A stretch of 64,000 nucleotides of DNA, taken from assembly GCA_021014325.1 (NCBI GenBank), contig JAJGQC010000720.1:7501-71500 (forward strand). Direction: 5' to 3'. The position numbers and the translations under genes are program-made. The stretch comes from Plazaster borealis. Its lineage: Eukaryota > Echinodermata > Asteroidea > Forcipulatida > Labidiasteridae. Positions 41,301 to 53,600 of this stretch are shown here, piece by piece; position 1 is the first letter of the stretch, and every line of letters begins with the position of its first letter. The notes beneath the pieces were generated by a model, which worked only from the letters and a program-made list of their open reading frames with translations, searched no databases and was not told the origin of the DNA.

Positions 41301-44300
41301 GAACCTAATTGCGAAAAGGGACTTAGACACATGCACGTGGCATGTGGGACTTACTGCCGGCCATGGTTAAAGTTAGGTTTAGGGTTGGGGTTATGATTGG
41401 GTAAGGGTTAGGATTAGGTTGGTGTCAGCATTTTGGTAAGGATAAGGTTGTGCGAAGATTACAAACTTAATTGCGAAAAGGGACTTGGACACATGCACGT
41501 GGCATGTGGGAGTTACTTCCGGCCATGGTTATGGCCTATTAAAACCTATTGTTATCTATGTTCCCTCTTTCGTTGCTTATATGTTTGTTTGTTTTTGGTT
41601 ATGCGCCTCGGAATAGGGTCTTGTACACTAGATCTAGAAAGATGGTGCATTATAATGCAATGTTATTAGGTGTTCGGCTCATTAGCCAAAACCTATGGTA
41701 GTAAAAACACTGGAAGTTCCGAACTTAATTGCGAAAAGGGACTTGGACACATGCACGTGGCATGTGAGAGTTACTTCCGGCCATGGTTATGGCCTATTAA
41801 AACCTAATGTTATTTATATTTCCTCTTTTGTTGCTTATATGTTTGTTTGTTTTTGGTTCTGCGCCTCGGAATAGGGTCTTGTACACTAGATCTAGATAGA
41901 TGGTGCATTATAATGCATTTTTATTAGGTGTTCGGCTCATTAGCCAAAAACCTATGGTAGTAAAAACACTGGAAGTTCCAAACTTAATTGCGAAAAGGGA
42001 CTTGGACACATGCACGTGGCATGTGGGACTTACTTCCGGCCATGGTTATGGCCTATTAAAACCTATTGTTATAATCCACACCACTTTCATTATTATTATT
42101 ATTCATTGTATAATTGTCTTTTTGTTCTATATTTCTCTCTTGTTGGTTATATGTTTTGTTTTTTTTGGTTCTGCGCCTCGGAATCGGGTCTTGTACACTA
42201 GATCTAGATAGATGGCGCATTAATAATGCATTATTATTAGGTGTTCGGCTCAGTAGCCAAAAACCTATGGTGGTGAAATCACTGGAAGTTCGGAACTTAA
42301 TTACGAAAAGGGACTTGGACACATGCACGTGGCATGTGAGAGTTACTTCCGGCCATGGTTATGGCCTATTAAAACCTATTGTTATTTATATTTCCTCTTT
42401 TGTTGCTTATATGTTTGTTTGTTTTTGGTTCTGCGCCTCAGAATAGGGTTTGTACACTAGATCTAGATAGATGGTGCATTATAATGCGTTATTAGGTGTT
42501 CGGCTCATTAGCCAAAAACCTATGGTAGTAAAAACACTGGAAGTTCCGAACTTAATTACGAAAAGGGACTTGGACACATGCACGTGGCATGTGAGAGTTA
42601 CTTCCGGCCATGGTTATGGCCTATTAAAACCTATTGTTATGTCTTTGTGTTTATATTTCCTCTTTTGTTGCTTATATGTTTGATTGTTTTTGGTTCTGCG
42701 CCTCGGAATAGGGTCTTGTACACTAGATCTAGATAGATGGTGCATTATAATGCATTTTTATTAGGTGTTCGGCTCATTAGCCAAAAACCTATGGTAGTAA
42801 AAACACTGGAAGTTCCGAACTTAATTGCGAAAAGGGACTTGGACACATGCACGTGGCATGTGGGACTTACTTCCGGCCATGGTTATGGCCTATTAAAACC
42901 TATTGTTATTTATATTTCCTCTTTTGTTGCTTATGTGTTTGTTTGTTTTTGGTTCTGCACCTCGGAATCGGGTCTTGTACACTAGATCTAGATAGATGGT
43001 GCATTATAATGCATTATTATTAGGTGTTCGGCTCATTAGCCAAAAACCTATGGTAGTAAAAACACTGGAAGTTCCGAACTTTATTGCGAAAAGGGACTTG
43101 GACACATGCACGTGGCATGTGGGACTTACTTTCGGCCATGGTTATGGCCTTTTAAAACCTATTGTTATCATCCACACCACTTTCATTATTATTATTATTC
43201 ATTGTATAATTGTCTTTGTGTTCTATAATTCTCTTTTGTTGGTTATACGTTTTGTTTTTTTGGTTCTGCGCCTCGGAATCGGGTCTTGTACACTAGATCT
43301 AGATAGATGGCGCATCATAAATGCATTATTATTAGGTGTTCGGCTCATTAGCCAAAAACCTATGGTAGTAAAAACACTGGAAGTTCCGAACTTAATTGCG
43401 AAAAGGGACTTGGACACATGCACGTGGCATGTGGGACTTACTTCCGGCCATGGTTATGGCCTATTAAAACCTATTGTTATTTATATTTCCTCTTTTGTTG
43501 CTTATGTGTTTGTTTGTTTTTGGTTCTGCGCCTCGGAATAGGGTCTTGTACACTAGATCTAGATAGATGGTGCATTATAATGCATTATATTAGGTGTTCG
43601 GCTCATTAGCCAAAAACCTATGGTAGTAAAAACACTGGAAGTTCCGAACTTTATTGCGAAAAGGGACTTGGACACATGCACGTGGCATGTGGGACTTACT
43701 TTCGGCCATGGTTATGGCCTTTTAAAACCTATTGTTATCATCCACACCACTTTCATTATTATTATTATTCATTGTATAATTGTCTTTGTGTTCTATATTT
43801 CTCTTTTGTTGGTTATATGTTTGTTTGTTTTTGGTTCTGCGCCTCGGAATCGGGTCTTGTACACTAGATCTAGATAGATGGCGCATTATAAATGCATTAT
43901 TATTAGGTGTTCGGCTCATTAGCCAAAAACCTATGGTAATGAAAACACTGGAAGTTCGGAACTTAATTGCGAAAAGGGACTTGGACACATGCACGTGGCA
44001 CGTGAGAGTTACTTTCGGCCATGGTTATGGCCTATTAAAACCTATTGTTATTTATATTTCCTCTTTGTTGCTTATGTGTTTGTTTGTTTTTAGTTCTGCG
44101 CCTCGGAATAGGGTTTGTACACTAGATCTAGATTGATGGCGCATTATAAATGCATTATTATTAGGTGTTCGGCTCATTAGCCAAAAACCTATGGTAATGA
44201 AAACACTGGAAGTTCGGAACTTAATTGCGAAAAGGGACTTGGACACATGCACGTGGCACGTGAGAGTTACTTCCGGCCATGGTTATGGCCTATTAAAACC

Positions 44301-44819
44301 TATTGTTATTTATATTTCCTCTTTGTTGCTTATGTGTTTGTTTGTTTTTAGTTCTGCGCCTCGGAATAGGGTTTGTACACTAGATCTAGATTGATGGTGC
44401 ATTATAATGCATTATTATTAGGTGTTCGGCTCATTAGCCAAAAACCTATGGTAGTAAAAACACTGGAAGTTCCGAACTTAATTGCGAAAAGGGACTTGGA
44501 CACATGCACGTGGCATGTGGGACTTACTTCCGGCCATGGTTATGGCCTATTAAAACCTATTGTTATCATCCACACCACTTTCATTATTATTATTATTCAT
44601 TGTATAATTGTCTTTGTGTTCTATATTTCTCTTTTGTTGGTTATATGTTTTGTTTTTTGGTTCTGGGCCTCGGAATCGGGTCTTGTACACTAGATCTAGA
44701 TAGATGGCGCATTATAAATGCATTGTTATTAGGTATTCTGCTCATCAGCCGAAAATCTATTGTTATCGTTAAGTTTTTGGGGTTTTTTCTGCCTCTTCTT
44801 CTCCCTGAACCTTCTCTTG

Positions 44820-45339
44820 CAGATTTCGCAAAAGTATAAGTTGTAAAAACTTTAAACTTGGCATGTATTTGAACCGTAACATGAAGACGGCATGCAAAAA
44901 ATGACGTCATGATGACGTCATCACGTGTTGAATTACAAGGTTTTTAGACTTTTCTTTTTTAATCTTTGAAATTCTGTAACAAATCACACCTGAGAGGCCG
45001 CGGTTACTTTATGTGGGATCTTACTAAGTTCATATAGGTCTTTATTTTTTGTCGCGTGAGTGACCTCACATGACCTCTACTTCTGGTCGAAACCGGAAAT
45101 GCCTAGTAAATTGAAAGTAGCAGAAAGTGACAATGTTTTTTTGAGTTGTTTTTAACTGGTAAGTGTTGTAATTACAAGATGTAATCTGGCAAGTGTCTGG
45201 TATAAACAATTTGGACCGGTGACGTCACATATTTCAAATGCACCCTCTAGCAGCAGGTTGAAAAAAGTTCAAAACACTCATTTACTAGATGTCTGTGGCA
45301 AAGTTTTTGAGAATTTCTTCCAAAACTAGTCCCATCATT
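44820..45339. other. Spacer between array and RT 3' fragment
   Basis: Contains paired atgacgtcatgatgacgtca CRE-like motifs at 44,901-44,920 and acttctggtcgaaaccggaa (45,080-45,100), which resembles the CTTCCGG repeat at 35.4-35.8 kb. No coding sequence. Confidence 0.45.
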
Positions 45340-45620
45340 AAAACTGGATTGTTCTCTCAACGAAAGTTGCCGCATCATCACTGGGTGCCTTAAACCAACC
45401 AGGACAGATCAACTATATCTACTCGCTGGCATCGCCCCACCCAACTTCAGAAGAGCTGTTGCCAGTCAGGCAGAACGGTCAAGGCAGCCATTCCAGCAGC
45501 AGCTCATCTCCGTTTGACCACCCACCAGTAACCCCCCCGTCTGCGATCAAGGAAGAGTTTCATCACTTCGACCCTACCACTTGAGATAGCGCTATCCAAT
45601 GGTAGTAAAAACACAGGAAG
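45340..45620 (+). pseudogene. Reverse transcriptase 3' fragment beyond the array
   Basis: Encodes LDCSLNESCRIITGCLKPT, then QLYLLAGIAPPNFRRAV, then after a frameshift the RKSF-type C-terminus. This continues the RT of 38,110-38,800 with about 50 residues missing, so the array lies inside one retrotransposon coding region. The mirror is at 49,800-50,105. Confidence 0.8.
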
Positions 45621-45839
45621 TTCTAAACCTAATTGCGAAAAGGGACTTCGACACATGCACGTGGCATGTGGGACTTACTTCCGGCCATGGTTATAGTTAG
45701 GTTTAGGGTTGGGGTTAGGATTGAGTTAGGTTTAGGATTAGGTTGGTGTCAGCGTTTTGGTTAGGATTAGGTTGGTGTCAGCGTTTTGGTTAGGATTAGG
45801 TTGTGCGAAGATTACGAACTTGCGAAAAGGGACTTGGAC

Positions 45840-46210
45840 ACATGCATCCGGCATGTGGGGTCCTACCCCCGGCCAGGGTCCTTGTGGCGTTGGTGGTTGA
45901 TCTTAAAGATGCATGAGGCTCCTCCCGCGGCGAGGATGTCCTGATGTTATCACAAATGGTCGACCGAACGGGGGTAGTCCCTAGTCATGTGGACTAGGGA
46001 CGGCGTTAGTAAGGTAGGGGGCGTATGCCCTGTTTTACAGGGTGTGCGTGGACTGGACGCTCTGAATGGAACAGAGTACGAAGGCCCCCATGATCTTACT
46101 GAAAGCGTTGTTTTTTTGGGGCTGGTATCCTGGGACCTGCTCGTGGTGGCCCTGCTTGAGACTAACCTTACCAGGATGATGATGGCAAAGTTTCAGTGAT
46201 TGAATTAAAC
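45840..46210. other. GC-rich unexplained block
   Basis: More GC-rich than its surroundings. It holds a perfect 8-bp hairpin ccctagtc-atgtg-gactaggg near 45,980-46,001, a ccctgttttacaggg hairpin at 46,029-46,043, and ends in an open frame of 70 codons (45,987-46,199) without recognised homology. The mirror (49,240-49,610) preserves it. It could be the 3' UTR of the retrotransposon or a structured RNA; undetermined. Confidence 0.4.
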
Positions 46211-46427
46211 TTATACATTATAAAATATTTGTAGATTTAATTTTAAGATTATGCTAATACTCTTTTTTTAAAATAACCCATTTATTATTGTACAAAGACG
46301 TGGCAGACTGCCCCAGTTTTACAATTTCCTGAAAACGTGAACATGTTGATCTATTGAAAAATACAGTTGCACCTTGCGCCTATGATTAACCCAATTAAAA
46401 ACAAAACAAATAATAATTGAACAATTG

Positions 46428-47124
46428 ATCAAGAGAGGGCGCTAAAATCAATCATTCGACAGAATAGCGGGTTAACGTACAACTAATTTGGGGTACCATT
46501 GGAACAATCCATTTAAAAACTTTAAATCTTTTAGTCTTGCACTTTACTGACTATAGAGGGTGCTTAAGTCGCTATAGCAATTAAATTATTATAGAGAGCG
46601 CTTTATAGAATTTGTAGGGTTTTTCAAGACGCATTTTTTCTGGCAATTTAATGCTTACAGAGGGAGCTTTGTGTATTTGTTAGTCTTTTTCCAAGGTGCT
46701 TTAGATGTACATGTCTTGCAATTAAAGGACTATAGAGGGCTCTTTTACATAATTGTTATTCTTATTTCAAGGCGCTTCAGACACTATATCTTTTAATTAC
46801 ATGATTATAGATGGTGCTTTATATATTTTTAATCTTGATTCTAGAGGGAGCTTCTACTTCAGATATGTGTTATGCTATTTATTGCCTATAGAGGGCGGTA
46901 TTTCACCTGAGAACAAAATTTACTTCACTCAGTCCCAGTGCCTGACAAAAGAGACGATACTATAGTATTGGGGTCGAGCAAACTATTTTGTACTACATGT
47001 ATTGCAATAAAAGCATCAATAGAGGGCACCCATAATGAGTCATACTCAGAGCTCTGGTCATACTTGAAGCCCGCCACAGTACAGTGTTGGCCGATTGTTT
47101 TTTTTTAGCGCCCTCTCTTGATAC
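46428..47124. mobile_element. TIR element with internal ~75-bp repeats
   Basis: gatcaagagagggcgctaaa at the left and tttagcgccctctcttgata at the right (47,103-47,122) form a terminal inverted repeat of about 20 bp. Inside, from about 46,551 to 46,900, some five degenerate units of 65-80 bp each begin tatagagggcgct-like and contain a caaggcgctt-like motif. No transposase. The mirror is at 48,320-49,020. Confidence 0.65.
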
Positions 47125-47540
47125 CCAAACTTCGACTTGTGTCAAGTTTAAGTGGCTACCATTGAGTGCAACAATTAAGTGAAGCCATGGCATTTTCTGC
47201 AAACAATCTTGTTCTGCCAACAAATTTATACAATTTTTCATAAATCGCAAGTTTCCACTTGAGACCTGGCCATAAATTTACGGTGTTATACTTCAAAATG
47301 TACTAAACCGTTAGTTCAGTTTGAAATTGCCATGTTTCTTAAATTGATTGTTTGTTTCAATGGTGACCCTAAACCAAAATTGTACTCGGAGGCAAGAAAT
47401 AAAACAAAGAATCCCAACAAAATATGTTTTATTGAGCAACTTCAAATAAAATAAAATAAACAGACCACCAATCAGCTAGCATCGGGATATGTATGCAGTC
47501 CTAGTTCCAAAGCCTGCTAATTAACGGTATGCTTTTTTTA
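47125..47540. other. Inner end of left palindrome arm
   Basis: AT-rich, without recognised gene or element. It is mirrored almost base for base at 47,906-48,320. Confidence 0.5.
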
Positions 47541-47556
47541 GGAAGCGCAAATTCAT

Positions 47557-47889
47557 GCCAAGCTACTGTAGTTTTCATAACCATTCTTCCTAAAATTGTT
47601 GAAGTTTTAAGAATTTTCAAGAAATTTCACAGCAAATTTATGGCTTCCAAATCTGCATCATACTCCCTGTATATGTTTTAAAATTAGGTTGTAATGACAA
47701 ACAACAATTTGTGCAAAGGTGGAACCGAATTTTTCAATAGATGAACTTGTTTGCTTTTTAGGAAATTGTAAATAGGGCACGATTTGATAATAGACCTTAT
47801 GCATTGACGTCATCCAGCCGCCATCTTAGAGGTAAACTGGTGATGAAACAATGGAAACGCGCAGATTTTTACGCGCAGTGCACAGGATT
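47557..47889. other. Spacer (loop) of giant inverted repeat, 333 bp
   Basis: The only part of 29,801-64,000 not duplicated in inverse. It contains tgacgtcat and ccgccatctta (CRE-like and YY1-like motifs, near 47,808-47,828). A stretch near 47,730-47,780 resembles, in reverse, 46,310-46,385 of the left arm (shared phrase ctattgaaaaat). No ORF of note. Confidence 0.8.
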
Positions 47890-50639
47890 ATGAATTTGCG
47901 CTTCCTAAAAAAGCATACCGTTAATCAGCAGGCTTTGGAACTAGGACTGCATACATATCCCGATGCTAGCTGATTGGTGGTCTGTTTATTTTATTATATT
48001 TGAAGTTGCTCAATAAAACATATTTTGTTGGGATTCTTTGTTTTATTTCTTGCCTCCGAGTACAATATGGTTTAGGGTCACCATTGAAACAAACAATCAA
48101 TTTAAGAAACATGGCAATTTCAAACTGAACTAACGGTTTAGTACATTTTGAAGTATAACACCGTAAATTTATGGCCAGGTCTCAAGTGGAAACTTGCGAT
48201 TTATGAAAAATTGTATAAATTTGTTGGCAGAATAAGATTGTTTGCAGAAAATGCCATGGCTTCACTTAATTGTTGCACTCAATGGTAGCCACTTAAACTT
48301 GACACAAGTCGAAGTTTGGGTATCAAGAGAGGGCGCTAAAAAAAACCAATCGGCCAACACTGTACTGTGGCGGGCTTCAAGTATGACCAGAGCTCTGAGT
48401 ATGACTAATTATGGGTGCCCTCTATTGATGCTTTTATTGCAATACATGTAGTACAAAATAGTTTGCTCGACCCCAATACTATAGTATCGTCTCTTTTGTC
48501 AGGCACTGGGACTGAGTGAAGTAAATTTTGTTCGCAGGTGAAATACCGCCCTCTATAGGCAATAAATAGCATAACACATATCTGAAGTAGAAGCTCCCTC
48601 TAGAATCAAGATTAAAAATATATAAAGCCCCCTCTATAATCATGTAATTAAAAGATATAGTGTCTGAAGCGCCTTGAAATAAGAATAACAGTTATGTAAA
48701 AGAGCCCTCTATAGTCCTTTAATTGCAAGACATGTACATCTAAAGCACCTTGAAAAAGACTAACAAATACACAAAGCTCCCTCTGTAAGCATTAAATTGC
48801 CAGAAAAAATGCGTCTTGAAAAACCCTACAAATTCTATAAAGCGCTCTCTATAATAATTTAATTGCTATAGCGACTTAAGCACCCTCTATAGTCAGTAAA
48901 GTGCAAGACTAAAAGATTTAAAGTTTTTAAATGGATTGTTCCAATGGTACCCCAAATTAGTTGTACGTTAACCCGCTATTCTGTCGAATGATTGATTTTA
49001 GCGCCCTCTCTTGATCAATTGTTCAATTATTATTTGTTTTGTTTTTAATTGGGTTAATCATAGGCGCAAGGTGCAACTGTATTTTTCAATAGATCAACAT
49101 GTTCACGTTTTCAGGAAATTGTAAAACTGGGGCAGTCTGCCACGTCTTTGTACAATAATAAATGGGTTATTTTAAAAAAAGAGTATTAGCATAATCTTAA
49201 AATTAAATCTACAAATATTTTATAATGTATAAGTTTAATTCAATCACTGAAACTTTGCCATCATCATCCTGGTAAGGTTAGTCTCAAGCAGGGCCACCAC
49301 GAGCAGGTCCCAGGATACCAGCCCCAAAAAAACAACGCTTTCAGTAAGATCATGGGGGCCTTCGTACTCTGTTCCATTCAGAGCGTCCAGTCCACGCACA
49401 CCCTGTAAAACAGGGCATACGCCCCCTACCTTACTAACGCCGTCCCTAGTCCACATGACTAGGGACTACCCCCGTTCGGTCGACCATTTGTGATAACATC
49501 AGGACATCCTCGCCGCGGGAGGAGCCTCATGCATCTTTAAGATCAACCACCAACGCCACAAGGACCCTGGCCGGGGGTAGGACCCCACATGCCGGATGCA
49601 TGTGTCCAAGTCCCTTTTCGCAAGTTCGTAATCTTCGCACAACCTAATCCTAACCAAAACGCTGACACCAACCTAATCCTAACCAAAACGCTGACACCAA
49701 CCTAATCCTAAACCTAACTCAATCCTAACCCCAACCCTAAACCTAACTATAACCATGGCCGGAAGTAAGTCCCACATGCCACGTGCATGTGTCGAAGTCC
49801 CTTTTCGCAATTAGGTTTAGAACTCCCTGTGTTTTTACTACCATTGGATAGCGCTATCTCAAGTGGTAGGGTCGAAGTGATGAAACTCTTCCTTGATCGC
49901 AGACGGGGGGGTTACTGGTGGGTGGTCAAACGGAGATGAGCTGCTGCTGGAATGGCTGCCTTGACCGTTCTGCCTGACTGGCAACAGCTCTTCTGAAGTT
50001 GGGTGGGGCGATGCCAGCGAGTAGATATAGTTGATCTGTCCTGGTTGGTTTAAGGCACCCAGTGATGATGCGGCAACTTTCGTTGAGAGAACAATCCAGT
50101 TTTAATGATGGGACTAGTTTTGGAAGAAATTCTCAAAAACTTTGCCACAGACATCTAGTAAATGAGTGTTTTGAACTTTTTTCAACCTGCTGCTAGAGGG
50201 TGCATTTGAAATATGTGACGTCACCGGTCCAAATTGTTTATACCAGACACTTGCCAGATTACATCTTGTAATTACAACACTTACCAGTTAAAAACAACTC
50301 AAAAAAACATTGTCACTTTCTGCTACTTTCAATTTACTAGGCATTTCCGGTTTCGACCAGAAGTAGAGGTCATGTGAGGTCACTCACGCGACAAAAAATA
50401 AAGACCTATATGAACTTAGTAAGATCCCACATAAAGTAACCGCGGCCTCTCAGGTGTGATTTGTTACAGAATTTCAAAGATTAAAAAAGAAAAGTCTAAA
50501 AACCTTGTAATTCGACACGTGATGACGTCATCATGACGTCATTTTTTGCATGCCGTCTTCATGTTACGGTTCAAATACATGCCAAGTTTAAGGTTTTTAC
50601 AACTTATACTTTTTGCGAAATCTGCAAGAGAAGGTTCAG

Positions 50640-53600
50640 GGAGAAGAAGAGGCAGAAAAAACCCCCCAAAACTTAACGATAACAATAGATTTTCGGCTGA
50701 TGAGCAGAATACCTAATAATAATGCATTTATAATGCGCCATCTATCTAGATCTAGTGTACAAGACCCGATTCCGAGGCCCAGAACCAAAAAACAAAACAT
50801 ATAACCAACAAAAGAGAAATATAGAACACAAAGACAATTATACAATGAATAATAATAATAATGAAAGTGGTGTGGATGATAACAATAGGTTTTAATAGGC
50901 CATAACCATGGCCGGAAGTAAGTCCCACATGCCACGTGCATGTGTCCAAGTCCCTTTTCGCAATTAAGTTCGGAACTTCCAGTGTTTTTACTACCATAGG
51001 TTTTTGGCTAATGAGCCGAACACCTAATAATAATGCATTATAATGCACCATCTATCTAGATCTAGTGTACAAGACCCTATTCCGAGGCGCAGAACCAAAA
51101 ACAAACAAACACATAAGCAACAAAAGAGGAAATATAAATAACAATAGGTTTTAATAGGCCATAACCATGGCCGGAAATAAGTCCCACATGCCACGTGCAT
51201 GTGTCCAAGTCCCTTTTCGTAATTAAGTTCCGAACTTCCAGTAATTTCACCACCATAGGTTGTTGGCTAATGAGCCGAACACCTAATAATAATGCATTAT
51301 TAATGCGCCATCTATCTAGATCTAGTGTACAAGACCCGATTCCGAGGCGCAGAACCAAAAAAAACAAAACATATAACCAACAAGAGAGAAATATAGAACA
51401 AAAAGACAATTATACAATGAATAATAATAATAATGAAAGTGGTGTGGATTATAACAATAGGTTTTAATAGGCCATAACCATGGCCGGAAGTAAGTCCCAC
51501 ATGCCACGTGCATGTGTCCAAGTCCCTTTTCGCAATTAAGTTTGGAACTTCCAGTGTTTTTACTACCATAGGTTTTTGGCTAATGAGCCGAACACCTAAT
51601 AATAATGCATTATAATGCACCATCTATCTAGATCTAGTGTACAAGACCCTATTCCGAGGCGCAGAACCAAAAACAAACAAACATATAAGCAACAAAAGAG
51701 GAAATATAAATAACAATAGGTTTTAATAGGCCATAACCATGGCCGGAAGTAACTCTCACATGCCACGTGCATGTGTCCAAGTCCCTTTTCGTAATTAAGT
51801 TCAGAACTTCCAGTGTTTTCACCACCATAGGTTTTTGGCTAATGAGCAGAACACCTAATAATAATGCATTTATAATGCGCTATCTATCTAGATCTAGTGT
51901 ACAAGACCTGATTCCGAGGCGCGGAACCAAAAAACAAACCATATAACCAACAAAAGAGAAATATAGAACACAAAGACAATTATACAATGAATAATAATAA
52001 TAATGAAAGTGGTGTGGATGATAACAATAGGTTTTAATAGGCCATAACCATGGCCGGAAGTAAGTCCCACATGCCACGTGCATGTGTCCAAGTCCCTTTT
52101 CGCAATTAAGTTCGGAACTTCCAGTGTTTTTACTACCATAGGTTTTTGGCTAATGAGCCGAACACCTAATAACAATGCATTATAATGCACCATCTTTCTA
52201 GATCTAGTGTACAAGACCCTATTCCGAGGCGCATAACCAAAAACAAACAAACATATAAGCAACGAAAGAGGGAACATAGATAACAATAGGTTTTAATAGG
52301 CCATAACCATGGCCGGAAGTAACTCCCACATGCCACGTGCATGTGTCCAAGTCCCTTTTCGCAATTAAGTTTGTAATCTTCGCACAACCTTATCCTTACC
52401 AAAACGCTGACACCAACCTAATCCTAACCCTTACCCAATCATAACCCCAACCATAAACCTAACTTTAACCATGGCCGGCAGTAAGTCCCACATGCCACGT
52501 GCATGTGTCTAAGTCCCTTTTCGCAATTAGGTTCGGAACTTCCTGTGTTTTTACTACCATTGGATTGCGCTATCTCAAGTGGTAGGGTCGAAGCGATGAA
52601 ACTCTTCCTTGATTGCAGATGGGGGGGTTACTGGTGGGTGGTCAAACAGAGATGAGCTGCTGCTGGAATGGCTGCCTTGACCGTTCTGCCTGACTGGCAA
52701 CAGCGAAAGAAGAAGAAGAGGCAAAAAGCAAAACAAAAAAACTTAACGATAACAATAGGTTTTCGGCTGATGAGCCGAACACCTAATATTAATGCATTTA
52801 TAATGCGCCATCTATCTAGATCTAGTGTACAAGACCCGATTCCGAGGCGCAGAACCAAAAAAACAAAACATACAACCAACAAAAGAGAAATATAGAACAC
52901 AAAGACAATTATACAATGAATAATAATAATAATGAAAGTGGTGTGGATGATAACAATAGGTTTTAATAGGCCATAACCATGGCCGGAAGTAAGTCCCACA
53001 TGCCACGTGCATGTGTCCAAGTCCCTTTTCGCAATTAAGTTCGGAACTTCCAGTGTTTTTACTACCATAGGTTTTTGGCTAATGAGCCGAACACCTAATA
53101 ACAATGCATTATAATGCACCATCTTTCTAGATCTAGTGTACAATAACCGATTCCGAGGCGCAGAACCAAAAACAAACAAACATATAAGCAACAAAAGAGG
53201 AAATATAAATAACAATAGGTTTTAATAGGCCATAACCATGGCCGGAAGTAACTCTCACATGCCACGTGCATGTGTCCAAGTCCCTTTTCGTAATTAAGTT
53301 CGGAACTTCCAGTGTTTTCACCACCATAGGTTTTTGGCTAATGAGCCGAACACCTAATAATAATGCATTTATAATGCGCTATCTATCTAGATCTAGTGTA
53401 CAAGACCCGATTCCGAGGCGCAGAACCAAAAAAACAAACCATATAACCAACAAAAGAGAAATATAGAACACAAAGACAATTATACAATGAATAATAATAA
53501 TAATGAAAGTGGTGTGGATGATAACAATAGGTTTTAATAGGCCATAACCATGGCCAGAAGTAAGTCCCACATGCCACGTGCATGTGTCCAAGTCCCTTTT

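Larger units (their letters stand above)
38930..44800. repeat. Satellite-like array, left arm (20 landmark units)
   Basis: Tandem units of about 260 or 310 bp. Each carries tgcgcctcggaatagggtc, tacactagatctagatagat, gcgcattataaatgcatta(tta), ggtgttcggctcattagcc, ggaagttccgaacttaatt, cacatgcacgtggcatgtg and ggccatggttatggcc. Long units add catccacaccactttcatta and a (TTA)n. The CTAGATCTAG landmark occurs 20 times between 39,067 and 44,690. A higher-order duplication of about 1.5 kb covers 39,590-41,080 and 41,085 onward. The (TTA)n-linked gcgcattataaatgc motif is typical of LINE/SINE tails. Confidence 0.95.
29801..47556. repeat. Left arm of giant inverted repeat (17.8 kb)
   Basis: Reverse-complement match to 47890-64000. 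Anchors checked by eye: 29801-29810 with 63991-64000; the 30.1-kb foldback with 62.9-63.7 kb; 46,201-46,300 with about 49,145-49,245 (identical); 47541-47556 with 47890-47905. Identity is about 98-99% in the compared stretches, with single-base differences throughout and one large length difference in the array. The left limit is set only by the end of the window on the other side. Confidence 0.97.

Noticed and set aside
38930..44800. CRISPR-like repeat-spacer array
   Set aside because: Repeats are 260-310 bp and contiguous without unique spacers, in a spliced eukaryotic genome.
45987..46199. 70-codon ORF, identical in both arms
   Set aside because: Conservation between the arms reflects the duplication, not selection. 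No homology or splice signal was recognised.
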